Shown here in pieces: positions 35,856-45,334 of a DNA stretch of 64,000 nt. Both the position numbers and the translations under genes were made by a program. The stretch spans positions 1-64,000 of the forward strand of contig NZ_QZCG01000011.1 in NCBI RefSeq assembly GCF_003591515.1, written 5' to 3'. The stretch is from Paracoccus onubensis. Lineage in GTDB: Bacteria; Pseudomonadota; Alphaproteobacteria; Rhodobacterales; Rhodobacteraceae. Within the stretch, counting starts at the first letter, position 1. Every line of letters starts with the position of its first letter. The notes under the pieces are model-generated. The model did not search any database, was not told where the DNA came from, and saw nothing but the letters and a program-made list of their open reading frames with translations.

Positions 35856-37672
35856 TGTGTGGCATTATCGGAATCCTGGGTCGTCACGAGGTTTCGCCTC
35901 AGCTTGTCGATGCGCTGAAACGGCTGGAATATCGCGGCTATGACAGCGCGGGCGTGGCCACCATCGACGAAGCCGGCAAGCTTGACCGCCGCCGCGCCGT
36001 CGGCAAGCTGGTCAATCTGTCTGACCGGCTGGTGCATGAACCGCTGCGCGGACATACCGGCATCGGCCATACCAGATGGGCTACGCATGGCGCGGCGACC
36101 GAAGAGAACGCGCATCCGCACCGGTCCGGCCCGGTCGCGGTCGTGCATAACGGCATTGTCGAGAATTACCGCGAATTGCGGGATGAGCTGGTCTCGGCCG
36201 GCATCCAGCCGGAATCGCAGACCGATACGGAAACCGTCGCGCTCATGACCGGGAAATTCATGGCCGAAGGCATGCCCCCGCGCGAAGCGGCGCGGGCAAC
36301 CCTTGCCCGGCTGAAGGGCGCTTTCGCGCTGGCCTTTCTGTTTGAGGGCGAGGATGATCTGATCATTGCCGCCCGCAAGGGCAGCCCGCTTGCCATCGGT
36401 CATGGCAAGGGCGAGATGTTCCTTGGCTCGGATGCCGTCGCGCTGTCGCCCTTTACCGACCGGATCACCTATCTGGAGGATGGCGATCATGCGGTTCTGA
36501 CCCGCGAAGGCGTGCAGATCTACAATGCGGAATGCGAGCAGGTCAGCCACCCCGAACACCGGATCGATGTCGGCACGACGGCGATCGACAAGGGCGGGTA
36601 TCGTCATTTCATGGCGAAGGAAATCGCACAGCAACCTTCGGTGATTGCCGATGTGCTGAACCATTATATCAAGGATAACCGGATCGTATTGCCCGAGGGC
36701 CTTGATTTCAGCAAGGTGGACAGGCTGTCGCTGGTCGCCTGCGGCACGGCGCATTATGCGGGCCATGTCGCGAAATACTGGTTCGAATCGCTGGCAGGTC
36801 TTCCCTGCGACACGGATGTCGCGTCGGAATTCCGCTATCGCGAACCGCCGCTGTCACCGAAAAGCTGGTTCGTCGCGGTCAGCCAGTCCGGCGAAACCGC
36901 CGACACGCTGGCGGCGCTTCACTATGCGCGGGGACGGGTCGACCGCACCATCGGGCTGGTCAATGTCGGCACATCGGCAATCGCCCGGGACGCAGATATC
37001 GCGCTGCCGACGCTGGCCGGGATCGAGGTCAGCGTCGCCTCCAGCAAGGCTTTCACATGTCAGCTGACCGTGCTGGCGATCCTTGCGTTGAAAGCGGCAC
37101 ATGATCGCGGGCGGATCGACGATGACGGGCTGGTCAGATATCTTGACGAATTGCGCGCGCTTCCGGGTCTGCTCCAGCAATCGCTTGATCTTTCCGGCGA
37201 TTGCCAGGCCCTGTCCGAATGGCTGTCGCAGGCGCGGGACGTCCTGTATCTGGGACGCGGCGCGCTGTTCCCGGTGGCGCTGGAAGGCGCGCTGAAGCTG
37301 AAGGAGCTCAGCTATATCCATGCCGAGGGATATGCGTCCGGCGAATTGAAGCACGGCCCCATTGCGCTGATCGACCGGGATGTGCCGGTGATCGTGCTGG
37401 CGCCGTTCGACCATCTGTTCGACAAGACCATCTCGAACATGCAGGAGGTCATGGCCCGTCATGGCCAGATCCTGCTGCTGTCGGATCGGCAGGGCATCGA
37501 GGCGGCAAGCGAAGGCGTTCATGCAACCCTGACCATGCCCGCCGGCGGGGATCTGATCCAGCCGATCCTTTACGCCATCCCGATGCAATATCTTGCCTAT
37601 CACACGGCGGTTGCCAAAGGCACGGATGTCGATCAGCCGCGCAACCTGGCGAAATCCGTGACGGTGGAATAG
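35855..37672 (+). CDS. glmS: Glutamine-fructose-6-phosphate aminotransferase
   Basis: A 605-residue GlmS: N-terminal glutaminase with catalytic Cys2 (MCGIIGILGR) and two SIS isomerase domains (VACGTAHYAG, SQSGETADT, and the C-terminal end PRNLAKSVTVE). It makes glucosamine-6-phosphate from fructose-6-phosphate and Gln, the reverse of NagB at 2721. No glmS ribozyme is present upstream: only 0 nt separate it from glmU. Confidence 0.96.
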   Translation: MCGIIGILGRHEVSPQLVDALKRLEYRGYDSAGVATIDEAGKLDRRRAVGKLVNLSDRLVHEPLRGHTGIGHTRWATHGAATEENAHPHRSGPVAVVHNGIVENYRELRDELVSAGIQPESQTDTETVALMTGKFMAEGMPPREAARATLARLKGAFALAFLFEGEDDLIIAARKGSPLAIGHGKGEMFLGSDAVALSPFTDRITYLEDGDHAVLTREGVQIYNAECEQVSHPEHRIDVGTTAIDKGGYRHFMAKEIAQQPSVIADVLNHYIKDNRIVLPEGLDFSKVDRLSLVACGTAHYAGHVAKYWFESLAGLPCDTDVASEFRYREPPLSPKSWFVAVSQSGETADTLAALHYARGRVDRTIGLVNVGTSAIARDADIALPTLAGIEVSVASSKAFTCQLTVLAILALKAAHDRGRIDDDGLVRYLDELRALPGLLQQSLDLSGDCQALSEWLSQARDVLYLGRGALFPVALEGALKLKELSYIHAEGYASGELKHGPIALIDRDVPVIVLAPFDHLFDKTISNMQEVMARHGQILLLSDRQGIEAASEGVHATLTMPAGGDLIQPILYAIPMQYLAYHTAVAKGTDVDQPRNLAKSVTVE

Positions 37673-37688
37673 ACGGCTGCCACAACTA

Positions 37689-37740
37689 CTGACGCGCGAT
37701 CGGCAAGCCTGTCTGCAAACCGCCGCCGATCCGGCGTCAG
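37689..37740. terminator. Bidirectional hairpin between glmS and the chemotaxis operon
   Basis: CTGACGC-GC-GATCGGC (37689-37704) pairs with GCCGATC-CG-GCGTCAG (37725-37740), 14 of 16 positions, with a 20-nt loop. It lies between convergent gene ends, and the 3' arm includes the stop codon of the 548-aa protein. No T tract on either side. Confidence 0.5.
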
Positions 37741-39383
37741 AAGAAGATGTCATCCAATGTCTGTTCGCCAAGCTGAGCCGCCGGTATGGCGGCGGGGGGC
37801 AAAGAGCCGACAAGTTCCGCATGAACCTCCCGCTCCCGATCCATCGTGTAGATCGCGGCGAATGGCGCAAGGGCGGCGGCGTCATCGGGTGACAATTGCC
37901 TTGCGCCGACCCTGGGCGCATAGGTGGCGATCCGCGAGATCAGTTCCGGCAAACCGGACAGCGCGTGCAGCCCTTCATCGACCGAGTGCTGCAGGGTAAG
38001 CGCCGCCTTATGCGCCGCCTCCTGCAACGCCTCCAGCCGGGAAAACATCTCTGCGGCCAGAACAAGATCCGCATCCGCGCGGGCGATCAACTCGCTCAGA
38101 TGTCCGGCATCCGCGGTCAGGCGGCCGAAATCCGCGTTTTGCGTGATCTCATCGATCCGGCCGAAATTGGTACGGCAGCGGCCATTCAGCTCATTGCATG
38201 CATGCGCGCGTTCCCGAACCGTCGTGGAAAGCACATCCATCGCGGATTTGGCCGAGCCGCTGCGCCGCGCCAGCAGACCCGCATTGACGGTGGCAAGGCT
38301 GACCTCAAGCGCGGTGGAGGAAAGCGTTTCAAGATTCTCCCTGGCATCGGCAATAGAGGAATTGATGTTCTGCACCGCATCCATCGCCCCGTTCAAAGCC
38401 GGAGCGACAAGCTGCTCGATCTGGTGGCCGTCATCCAGTTCGGCACGCCAGACCGCCAGAAGTTTCGTGGCCTGCGCCCCGGTATCGCCGGTCAGGGCAC
38501 GAACGGCGGACTGGCCGACCGTCCCCAATTGCTCCAGCGCGTCGCGGGTAGCGGAAAGCATTCTCGTCGCATCGGACACAAGCGCCGAGATCTGCGCCGT
38601 TGCCAGAACCGCGGCCGATGGTTTCGTTTCCGCCGCCGTCAGGATCGTTTCGATATGATCCAGCCGCTGTGCGAAAGCATCCGAAAACTGGATACCGGTC
38701 ATGAGAATGCCGGTATTCACCTGCGTATTTTCGCGAAGCTGCTCGGCCAGGATGATTGCCGCGCCGCAGATCTCCTCCATCGCCGGAGCCGCCTGATCCC
38801 CAGCCTGCTGGTCGATTGCCCGCCGCGCGCAAGACGCGGCCGTCCCAAGCTGAGCCGTTGCCTGCCGGACGGCCAGGCCGATACTCGACAGTCCTTCATG
38901 GACCGCCGTGGTGGTATGGGACAATCGCTGGATCATGCCGCGCAGGGTGACGATGTAATCCTCGATCGCCTCGATATTGACCGAGTAGCCGGTGACCCGC
39001 GTCATGGATGCGATCGCGTTCAGCTGACGGCACTCGCGGCGCAGGGTCTCGACCGCGTCCAGCCCGTCGGAAATCGCATTCGTCAGATCCACCGTCGAAA
39101 TCGCGCTATGGGCACAGCGCAATTGTTCGGCAAGATGGCTACAGGCGACACGCAGCGCCCCGGATTCGCGGCGGGCGCTTCCCACATCACCGACAAGCTG
39201 ACTCAGGCATGCGAAATCGCCGCCGATACCATGCAGCGCATGGTGCACCTTTCCAAGCACGCCGGTCAGCCGTTCGAACAGATTCTGACACTCGCGCCGA
39301 AGGGCGCCCAGCTCGGCCGCTTTCGACACTGCATCTGCAGGATATGCCGACGCCATCACCGCCTCATTCATATTTTTCCGCAT
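37737..39383 (-). CDS. Chemotaxis-associated helical protein: degenerate MCP hairpin plus CheZ-like DxxxQ helix
   Basis: A 548-residue soluble, mostly helical protein, last in chemosensory operon 1. No membrane segment or signal. The stretch about 357-395 (VNAGLLARRSGSAKSAMDVL) lines up with the MCP tip LNAGVEAARAGEAGRGFAVV of the operon's own receptor, but the CheA/CheW contact residues are lost. Residues 231-245 (IQFSDAFAQRLDHIE) form a DxxxQ helix (Asp235, Gln239) like the catalytic helix of CheZ. The C-terminus has YTMDREREVHAEL. The start at 39383 follows GGAAGGGGG. I infer a CheY-P phosphatase or signal-terminating adaptor; function is untested. Confidence 0.65.
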   Translation of the reverse strand: MRKNMNEAVMASAYPADAVSKAAELGALRRECQNLFERLTGVLGKVHHALHGIGGDFACLSQLVGDVGSARRESGALRVACSHLAEQLRCAHSAISTVDLTNAISDGLDAVETLRRECRQLNAIASMTRVTGYSVNIEAIEDYIVTLRGMIQRLSHTTTAVHEGLSSIGLAVRQATAQLGTAASCARRAIDQQAGDQAAPAMEEICGAAIILAEQLRENTQVNTGILMTGIQFSDAFAQRLDHIETILTAAETKPSAAVLATAQISALVSDATRMLSATRDALEQLGTVGQSAVRALTGDTGAQATKLLAVWRAELDDGHQIEQLVAPALNGAMDAVQNINSSIADARENLETLSSTALEVSLATVNAGLLARRSGSAKSAMDVLSTTVRERAHACNELNGRCRTNFGRIDEITQNADFGRLTADAGHLSELIARADADLVLAAEMFSRLEALQEAAHKAALTLQHSVDEGLHALSGLPELISRIATYAPRVGARQLSPDDAAALAPFAAIYTMDREREVHAELVGSLPPAAIPAAQLGEQTLDDIFF

Positions 39384-39401
39384 CGAACAGGCCCCCTTCC
39401 C

Positions 39402-40478
39402 CTAACCTGCGGCAAGCCGAAGCAGCGTCGCCGGCAATTGCGACAGCGGAACTTCGTCCTCGACCGCACCAAGCTTTTTCGCTTCCCTCGGCATCCCGTA
39501 GACCACGCAACTGCTTTCGTCCTGCCCCAGCGTCCGCGCCCCTGCCTGCCGCATTTCCAGAAGCCCCCGGGCGCCGTCATCGCCCATGCCGGTCATGATC
39601 ACGCCGATCGCATTGCGCCCGGCGTTACAGGCGACCGAGCGAAACAAGACATCGACCGAGGGCCTGTGCCGCGATACCAGCGGGCCGTCACGGACCTCTA
39701 CGCAATAGGTTGCGCCGCTTCTGGTCAGAAGCGTATGCCGGTTCCCTGGCGCGATCAGGGCATGGCCGCGCAACATCCGGACACCGCTTTGGGCCTCGCG
39801 CACGGTAATCCTGCATAACCCGTCCAGCCGGCGCGCAAATGCAGCGGTGAAATGCTCCGGCATGTGCTGAACCACGACGATCGGCGGGCAATCGGCGGGC
39901 ATCGCCTCAAGCAGCGCGCGCACCGCCTCGGTGCCACCGGTCGAGACGCCGATAGCGATCAGCGTCTCGGTCGTCTTGCTCATGGCGCGACCAGAAGGCG
40001 GAGCAAGCACAGCGTCGGCGGACAGCTTTTCCGACACCGGCCGGGGCGCTATCTTGCCGATCCGCGCATGTGCCGCCGCCTTGACCGCATCGCACAGAAT
40101 CGTGCGGCTTTCCTCGAGAAATCCCTTCACGCCCATCTGCGGCTTGCAGATGACATCGACCGCGCCGGCCTGAAGCGCCTGCGTCAGCGTCTCCGTATCC
40201 TCGCCCACCAGAGACGAGCACATGACAACGGGAATGGGGTTTTGCGACATCAGTTTGCGCAGAAAGGTCACCCCGTCCATTCTGGGCATTTCCACGTCCA
40301 GCGTAATCACATCAGGCCGGTTCCTGCCGATACTTGCCGCAGCGGCGAAGGGATCGGCGGCGGTTCCGATGACCTCCAGTTCCGGGTCCGAGGACAGCAG
40401 GCTCGCCAGGGTCTGGCGAACGACGGCGCTGTCATCGACAACAAGAACGCGTATCCGGCGGCGAGCGAAAGGGGTCAT
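39402..40478 (-). CDS. cheB: Chemotaxis response regulator protein-glutamate methylesterase
   Basis: A 358-residue CheB: receiver domain ([26 protein letters not shown]) and C-terminal methylesterase domain with catalytic Ser in [10 protein letters not shown], His in VVQHMPEHF, and Asp in MTGMGDDGA. It removes receptor methyl groups after phosphorylation by CheA. It is the only cheB in the window, although two cheR and two cheA genes are present. The linker of about 45 residues is typical. Confidence 0.94.
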   Translation of the reverse strand: MTPFARRRIRVLVVDDSAVVRQTLASLLSSDPELEVIGTAADPFAAAASIGRNRPDVITLDVEMPRMDGVTFLRKLMSQNPIPVVMCSSLVGEDTETLTQALQAGAVDVICKPQMGVKGFLEESRTILCDAVKAAAHARIGKIAPRPVSEKLSADAVLAPPSGRAMSKTTETLIAIGVSTGGTEAVRALLEAMPADCPPIVVVQHMPEHFTAAFARRLDGLCRITVREAQSGVRMLRGHALIAPGNRHTLLTRSGATYCVEVRDGPLVSRHRPSVDVLFRSVACNAGRNAIGVIMTGMGDDGARGLLEMRQAGARTLGQDESSCVVYGMPREAKKLGAVEDEVPLSQLPATLLRLAAG

Positions 40479-40482
40479 GGCA

Positions 40483-41337
40483 TCAGACCTTTTGATAAAT
40501 GGAAGCTGCGATCTGCCGCAGGTTGCCGGGCAGCTCTGACAGACTTTCGGAATGGCCGGTCATCAGGTAACCGCCGGTGCGCAGGCGCGAAACAACCCCT
40601 TCTACCGCGCGCAATTGGTCTTCAGGCTGAAAATAGATCAGCACATTGCGCAGAAAAACCACATCCGCGGTAATGCTGAGACGGCGATCCAGATCGACAA
40701 GATTGGCCCAGCAAAGCCGGGCACGGCTTCGCAATTCGGGCACGATGCGATATATCCGCGGCGTTCCACGCGAATGCATCAGATATTCGCGCCGCAGGGC
40801 GTCGGGCAGTCCGGAAATCTGATCCTCGGAAAAAACGGCGGCAGCGGCACGGCGCAGGATCTGGCGGGAAACATCGGTGCCCGCGACATCCCATGACATG
40901 CCGCCGGGCAGATTCCTTGCAAACTGATCCAGCACGATCGCGGCGGTCCACATTTCAGAGCCAAGCGAACAGGCCGCGCTCCAGACGGTCAGCTTGTGAT
41001 CGCGACCCGCTCCGTTCTCGAGAAGCGCGGGCAGACCTTCGTTTGCCAGCCAGTCGTAATGCAGTTTCTCCCTGAAAAAACTGGTCGTATGGGTGGTAAG
41101 CGCCTCTGCCAGATACCGCGCTTCGACCTCGCCACCCGGGCCGCGCAACGTTTCAAGATAACTGTCGAAATCACGGCAGTTCAGCTCGCGCAGCCGACGC
41201 CCGACCCGCAGTTCCAGAAACGAAATCTTGTCAACCGAAACGGCAACACCGGTGATACGCTTTGCCGTGGCGATCAGGGTTTGCGCCTGTGCGGTGGTCA
41301 GTTTCGGCGTAGCGAAGGTATTTTCCAGATGAGTCAT
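40483..41337 (-). CDS. cheR: Chemotaxis protein methyltransferase CheR (operon 1)
   Basis: A 284-residue CheR: N-terminal helical domain ([21 protein letters not shown]) and SAM-dependent domain with [27 protein letters not shown] and [14 protein letters not shown]. It methylates receptor glutamates. I start at the ATG at 41337 (MTHLENTF), 5 nt after the cheW stop; an in-frame TTG at 41346 would overlap that stop. The ribosome-binding site is weak, suggesting coupling to cheW. Confidence 0.92.
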   Translation of the reverse strand: MTHLENTFATPKLTTAQAQTLIATAKRITGVAVSVDKISFLELRVGRRLRELNCRDFDSYLETLRGPGGEVEARYLAEALTTHTTSFFREKLHYDWLANEGLPALLENGAGRDHKLTVWSAACSLGSEMWTAAIVLDQFARNLPGGMSWDVAGTDVSRQILRRAAAAVFSEDQISGLPDALRREYLMHSRGTPRIYRIVPELRSRARLCWANLVDLDRRLSITADVVFLRNVLIYFQPEDQLRAVEGVVSRLRTGGYLMTGHSESLSELPGNLRQIAASIYQKV

Positions 41338-41342
41338 GGCGA

Positions 41343-41876
41343 TCAATCGAAATCAAACGGCCCTGCGGCATCGCTTTTGAACAAGCGATCAAGGGCAAGC
41401 ATCATGATGAGCTGACCATCGACCCGCGCCACGCCGGTCATTGCAGCCGCGTTCCAGCGCACCATCGTCACGGGCGCAGGCTCGATCTCGGCATCGGCGA
41501 TGGCGACGACGCTCAGAACCCGGTCGGCGATGACCCCGACCGGCTTTCGGCTGTCCGCATCAAGTTCGAATACGACGATCCGCCCCTCTTCCCTGGACAG
41601 GGGATGGCCAAGGCCAAGATGGCTGAGCAGGTCGATAACCGCGATTCCCTGGCCGCGAACATCGATCATTCCCAGAAGATCGGCAGGCGCATTCGGCAAA
41701 CACGATATCGGCTGAAGGTCAAGAATCTCGCGGACGGTGCCGACCTCTACCGCGAAAATCTGACCGGCGAGCTCGAATGTGACATAAGTCTGCGGCTCGG
41801 CGCCCCTGACGCCGTCACCGGCATCCGCCCATTGATCCGGGGATAATTCTGAGGCTTCGCTTTGCAATTCGGGCAT
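41343..41876 (-). CDS. cheW: CheW adaptor (operon 1, second copy)
   Basis: A 177-residue CheW: YVTFELAGQIFAVEVGTVREIL, LLGMIDVRGQGIAVIDLL, VGVIADRVLSVVAI. It couples receptors to CheA. An extra N-terminal acidic stretch of about 28 residues precedes the domain. The start at 41876 has AGGAG. The operon has two different CheW proteins, which may serve different receptor sets. Confidence 0.9.
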   Translation of the reverse strand: MPELQSEASELSPDQWADAGDGVRGAEPQTYVTFELAGQIFAVEVGTVREILDLQPISCLPNAPADLLGMIDVRGQGIAVIDLLSHLGLGHPLSREEGRIVVFELDADSRKPVGVIADRVLSVVAIADAEIEPAPVTMVRWNAAAMTGVARVDGQLIMMLALDRLFKSDAAGPFDFD

Positions 41877-42008
41877 GATCGCGGCTCCTGAGGGCAAGAT
41901 GATCAAAAAAAGGCGCAATGACAGCCAGCGGCATCAACGACCGCGCGGCGGATATTTCCGCGAACCTGGCTTTTATCGTCAAACGCATGACAGTATCCGT
42001 GTTCAGCT

Positions 42009-42485
42009 TTACGCAGCCCGTTCGGGATCGGGGCAGAACAGATTTTCAGTGTCCAGAAATATCGCCAGATCGCTTCCGTGCCGGATCACGCCGCTGACAT
42101 ATTGCTCGGGCCAGCGCGATCCCAGATCCGGGATCGGTTCGAGCGCGGAGATATCGGTTTCCGCCACTTCCTCGACCGCATCGGTCATGATGGCGAGCCG
42201 CGTGGGGATTCCGGCAACGGGCAGCTCAAGGACGACCAGCCGGGTTGAATTGCTTGGCCTCTCCGGCTGCATGCGAAGACGCTGGCGGATATCGATAAGC
42301 GGAACGATGGCGCCGCGCACATTGACCAGTGCAGGCGCAAACGCGGTCGCATTCGGCACTTCGGTCACCGGGATCGGATCGAGAATCTCGTGGACCCGGC
42401 TGACAGAGATGGCGAATGCTTCGCCGGAAAGCCGGAAGATCAGGACCATTTCATATGACGACGACTGGCGAGAGGCTTTGGTCAT
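42009..42485 (-). CDS. cheW: CheW adaptor (operon 1, first copy)
   Basis: A 158-residue CheW: MVLIFRLSGEAFAISVSRVHEILDP, ALVNVRGAIVPLIDIRQRL, AIMTDAVEEVAET. The ATG at 42485 is favoured by AAGGGA six nt upstream; the ATG at 42491 would place the site at zero spacing. The start lies 10 nt after the cheA stop. A 132-nt gap without a gene follows before the second cheW. Confidence 0.9.
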   Translation of the reverse strand: MTKASRQSSSYEMVLIFRLSGEAFAISVSRVHEILDPIPVTEVPNATAFAPALVNVRGAIVPLIDIRQRLRMQPERPSNSTRLVVLELPVAGIPTRLAIMTDAVEEVAETDISALEPIPDLGSRWPEQYVSGVIRHGSDLAIFLDTENLFCPDPERAA

Positions 42486-42495
42486 GCGCATTCCC

Positions 42496-44460
42496 TTATG
42501 CTGCCGGTTTCCGTTCAATCCGTTCGGCAAGCGCCCGGCGGGCCAGGGTTGCCACATCGATGATCAATGCCACTGAACCATCGCCCAGGATCGTTGCACC
42601 GGCGAAACCCGGAACATCCCGATGATATTGGCTGAATGTCTTGATGACCGTCTGGTTTTGACCAAGAATGTCATCAACCACCAGCCCAAGACGCTGACCA
42701 TCGAATTTCACGATCACCACACGCCGCCGGCTTTCAACGCTGGGCGGCCAGCCGAACACCTCGTCAAGGTCAAGGAACGGCACCAGATGTTCGCGGATAC
42801 ACAGCATCGTCCGGCCCGATTCACGCTGACGCTCGGCCGCATCCAGTTCGACGCATTCCTCGACTGCGGCAAGGGGGATGACGAATACCGCATTGCCCAG
42901 GCGCACCAGCAACCCGTCGATGATCGCCAGGGTCACAGGTAACCGGAGCGTAACCCGCGTTCCGGTCCCACGGCGGGACGCAACCTCGATCGAGCCGCGC
43001 AACGCATCCACAGTGGATCGCACCGCATCCATCCCGACGCCGCGGCCGGACACGCTTGAAACCTGCTTGGCGGTCGAGAAGCCCGGCGCAAAGATGAGTT
43101 GAAAAAGCTCGCTTTCCGTCGGCTGGGCTTCGGGTGAAAGCAGGCCGCGCTCGATCGCCTTGAGACGGATGGCCTCGGCGTCAAGCCCGGCGCCGTCATC
43201 CTTGATCGTGATCAGAACCTCTCCGCCTTCCTGCCGCGCGGACAGGCGCACGGTCCCACGTGACGGCTTGCCCGCCGCCGTGCGCGCGCCGCCACTTTCG
43301 ATCCCGTGATCCATGCTGTTACGGATCATATGAACCAGCGGCTCGGACAAGCGGTCGATAACCGTCTTGTCGATTTCGGTCTCACCGCCTTCGGTAATCA
43401 GGGTCACGACCTTGCCCAATTCGGTGGACAGATCCCGTACGACACGGCGGAACTTGCCGAACACGACCTCGATCGGCAGCATGCGGATCGACAGGGTCGC
43501 ATCGCGAAGGCCGGTCACCAGTCTTTCGATCTCTTCGACCACCGATTCCAACTCGGCATCTGCTGACGCCATCTGGCACAACCGGGCCTGAGCAATGACC
43601 AATTCGCCCAGCTGATCCATGATTTCGTCAAGTTTCGCAGCGGGAACACGAACGCTTTCGCCGCTTTTCTCCCTGACATTGCTGGATGATGGCTCAACTT
43701 CGGAGGGATCGGCTTTCGCCGGAGGCGCGATCATCTCTTCGGTGATTGCAAGTTCGGCATCATCGGCAAAGATGAACACGGCCTCGATCGCGCTTTTGGG
43801 CTGATCGGTTTCAAGTTTGATGGTCCAGCCCAGATATCCCCGGGTCGGTTCAAGCTCATCCATCGACGGAAGCGCCGTAATATCAGCCGAGACATCGACC
43901 GGTCCAAGGCCGCCAAGCTCTTCGATCAGCAGGTCGGGACGCATCCCGTTTCGCAAGGCATTCACCTCGGGCACGAAACGGATCAACCAGCGCCGCGCGG
44001 TTCCAGGTTGCTGAACCGGAGCCGTCGTTTCCGTGTCTTCGTTGCCGCCTGTGGTCTTTGACGTCTCGCTGCCGGTAATCTCGAACAGCGCGGCAAGCAG
44101 GGCAATCGCTTCGGGCGCCTCTTCCAGCGCGGTCGCCTGCGGACCATCTCCACCGCAGTTCAACAGCGCGATCATGTGGTCCCGCGCCCGCAATGACAGG
44201 TCGATCAGCCGGCCGTCTATCGATAACCGGCCTTCGCGAACGCGATCGAACGCGTCCTCAAAATGATGGGTGAACCGCGCAAGCGTGCCGAAGCCGAACA
44301 TCGCCCCCGAGCCCTTGACGGTATGCAAGGTCCGGAACACGGCATCTATCTGTTCGGGATCCGAACGATCTTCCAGATCCAGCAGCAGATCTTCGAGACC
44401 TTCAAGAATCTCCTGCGCCTCCTGAACGAAAGCGCCGATTGCGGGATTGATGTCATCCAT
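42496..44460 (-). CDS. cheA: Chemotaxis histidine kinase CheA (operon 1)
   Basis: A 654-residue CheA. P1: His46 in RTLHTVKGSG; an intermediate region (about 150-260) unlike a standard P2; P3 dimerisation (about 275-345, LDEIMDQLGELVIAQARL); P4 kinase with HMIRNSMDHGIE (N box), IKDDGAGLD (G1), FAPGFST and GRGVGMDAV (G2); P5 CheW-like (about 520-650). It autophosphorylates and phosphorylates CheY and CheB. The start lies 3 nt after the cheY stop. Confidence 0.94.
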   Translation of the reverse strand: MDDINPAIGAFVQEAQEILEGLEDLLLDLEDRSDPEQIDAVFRTLHTVKGSGAMFGFGTLARFTHHFEDAFDRVREGRLSIDGRLIDLSLRARDHMIALLNCGGDGPQATALEEAPEAIALLAALFEITGSETSKTTGGNEDTETTAPVQQPGTARRWLIRFVPEVNALRNGMRPDLLIEELGGLGPVDVSADITALPSMDELEPTRGYLGWTIKLETDQPKSAIEAVFIFADDAELAITEEMIAPPAKADPSEVEPSSSNVREKSGESVRVPAAKLDEIMDQLGELVIAQARLCQMASADAELESVVEEIERLVTGLRDATLSIRMLPIEVVFGKFRRVVRDLSTELGKVVTLITEGGETEIDKTVIDRLSEPLVHMIRNSMDHGIESGGARTAAGKPSRGTVRLSARQEGGEVLITIKDDGAGLDAEAIRLKAIERGLLSPEAQPTESELFQLIFAPGFSTAKQVSSVSGRGVGMDAVRSTVDALRGSIEVASRRGTGTRVTLRLPVTLAIIDGLLVRLGNAVFVIPLAAVEECVELDAAERQRESGRTMLCIREHLVPFLDLDEVFGWPPSVESRRRVVIVKFDGQRLGLVVDDILGQNQTVIKTFSQYHRDVPGFAGATILGDGSVALIIDVATLARRALAERIERKPAA

Positions 44461-44463
44461 GAC

Positions 44464-44829
44464 TTACCCCGCCAGTTTCTTGGCCACGGTCAACAGCATT
44501 TCGGCATCGAAAGGTTTGTTGATCCAGCCGGTCGCGCCGGCGGACTTGCCCTCTGCCTTCAGCTCCGGCTTGGTTTCGGTCGTCAGCATGACAATCGGAA
44601 TGCCGGCACCGGCCGCGTCTTGCCGCGCGTTGCGAATGAACTCGATCCCGTTCATCACCGGCATGTTCAGATCCGTGATGATCAGGGCGGGTTGATCCGC
44701 CCGCAGCTTGCTAAGCCCCTCTGCCCCATCCGCCGCGGTGACGATCTGATAGCCATGGGGCTGCAGCGTGAATGCAACCATGTCACGGATTGCCTTGCTG
44801 TCATCTATTATCAATACGGTCTTAGCCAT
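44464..44829 (-). CDS. cheY: Chemotaxis response regulator CheY (operon 1)
   Basis: A 121-residue single receiver domain: Asp9-Asp10 (LIIDDSKAIR), phospho-acceptor Asp53 (IITDLNMPVMNG), Thr in MLTTETK and Lys in INKPF. It resembles the CheY1 group encoded next to cheA in rhizobia. The start at 44829 overlaps the end of the STAS-like gene by 8 nt. Confidence 0.92.
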   Translation of the reverse strand: MAKTVLIIDDSKAIRDMVAFTLQPHGYQIVTAADGAEGLSKLRADQPALIITDLNMPVMNGIEFIRNARQDAAGAGIPIVMLTTETKPELKAEGKSAGATGWINKPFDAEMLLTVAKKLAG

Positions 44830-45127
44830 TTCGGCCCTCCGGTTTGTGGTTGCCGACGAGTTCCGCCTGACCCAGACGGTTGCATATTTCCCGAGCCCGG
44901 GAGGTGACCCGGCTCGTTGCGTCACCCTGATTTCTCAGTTCCCGAATGGCGGCGAAAAGCAGCTGGATCGCGGGTTGGGTCGGCAGCAGCGGATCCGTCG
45001 GCACGGGCGCGATATCCAGTGTGCCGCCATGTTTGAAACCAAGCCAGGTTCTCAGATCGTCGAGAACCTGAGCGGCGTCGCTTGGCGCAAGCGCTCCGTC
45101 TATGATGAATGTCGTTGCGGCTGTCAT
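44822..45127 (-). CDS. Degenerate STAS-like small chemotaxis protein (operon 1)
   Basis: A 101-residue protein (MTAATTFIIDGALAPSDAAQ). The pattern LDIAPVPTDPLLPTQPAIQLLFAAIREL matches a STAS core (compare LDAGSVRKLGTIGFEMLIAARHQW in the small gene that starts operon 2), but the phosphorylatable Ser/Thr region is altered. The position before cheY-cheA is that of cheS in the Sinorhizobium meliloti che operon, where CheS binds CheA and speeds CheY1 turnover. The role here is inference. A weak ribosome-binding site precedes the ATG. Confidence 0.6.
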   Translation of the reverse strand: MTAATTFIIDGALAPSDAAQVLDDLRTWLGFKHGGTLDIAPVPTDPLLPTQPAIQLLFAAIRELRNQGDATSRVTSRAREICNRLGQAELVGNHKPEGRNG

Positions 45128-45208
45128 TTCAGAATCATTGCCCAGGTAAGATTGGCTTGTGTCCCCATCCTGACCCCGGATCTCTAAGATTTCGTTACCC
45201 GGAGGCAG

Positions 45209-45306
45209 GCATCCTGAAGGATGCGGATTCAATTCGATACAATTGAACGCAACTTCCGGCCGGCATAACGCATTGCCCCGCGCGTCCGGGAACGCGCGGG
45301 GCAATG
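45209..45306 (-). promoter_or_regulatory. Three-hairpin leader between mcp and the STAS-like gene
   Basis: In transcript order: a perfect 15-bp stem (CATTGCCCCGCGCGT / ACGCGCGGGGCAATG, 6-nt loop, 45271-45306), a 6-bp stem TCAATT/AATTGA (45229-45246), and GCATCC-TGAA-GGATGC (45209-45224). No T tract follows. They may limit read-through from mcp or protect its mRNA end. Confidence 0.6.
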
Positions 45307-45334
45307 GCTGGCCGTCAGGTCCGAATCGCACAGG

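Noticed and set aside
37896..39818. A 640-codon frame antisense to the 548-aa protein and cheB
   Set aside because: Low-complexity Arg/Gln/Gly composition and overlap with two well-supported genes.
41915..41930. T7 run on the minus strand between the two cheW genes as a terminator
   Set aside because: No stable stem directly precedes the T run, and genes on both sides belong to the same operon.
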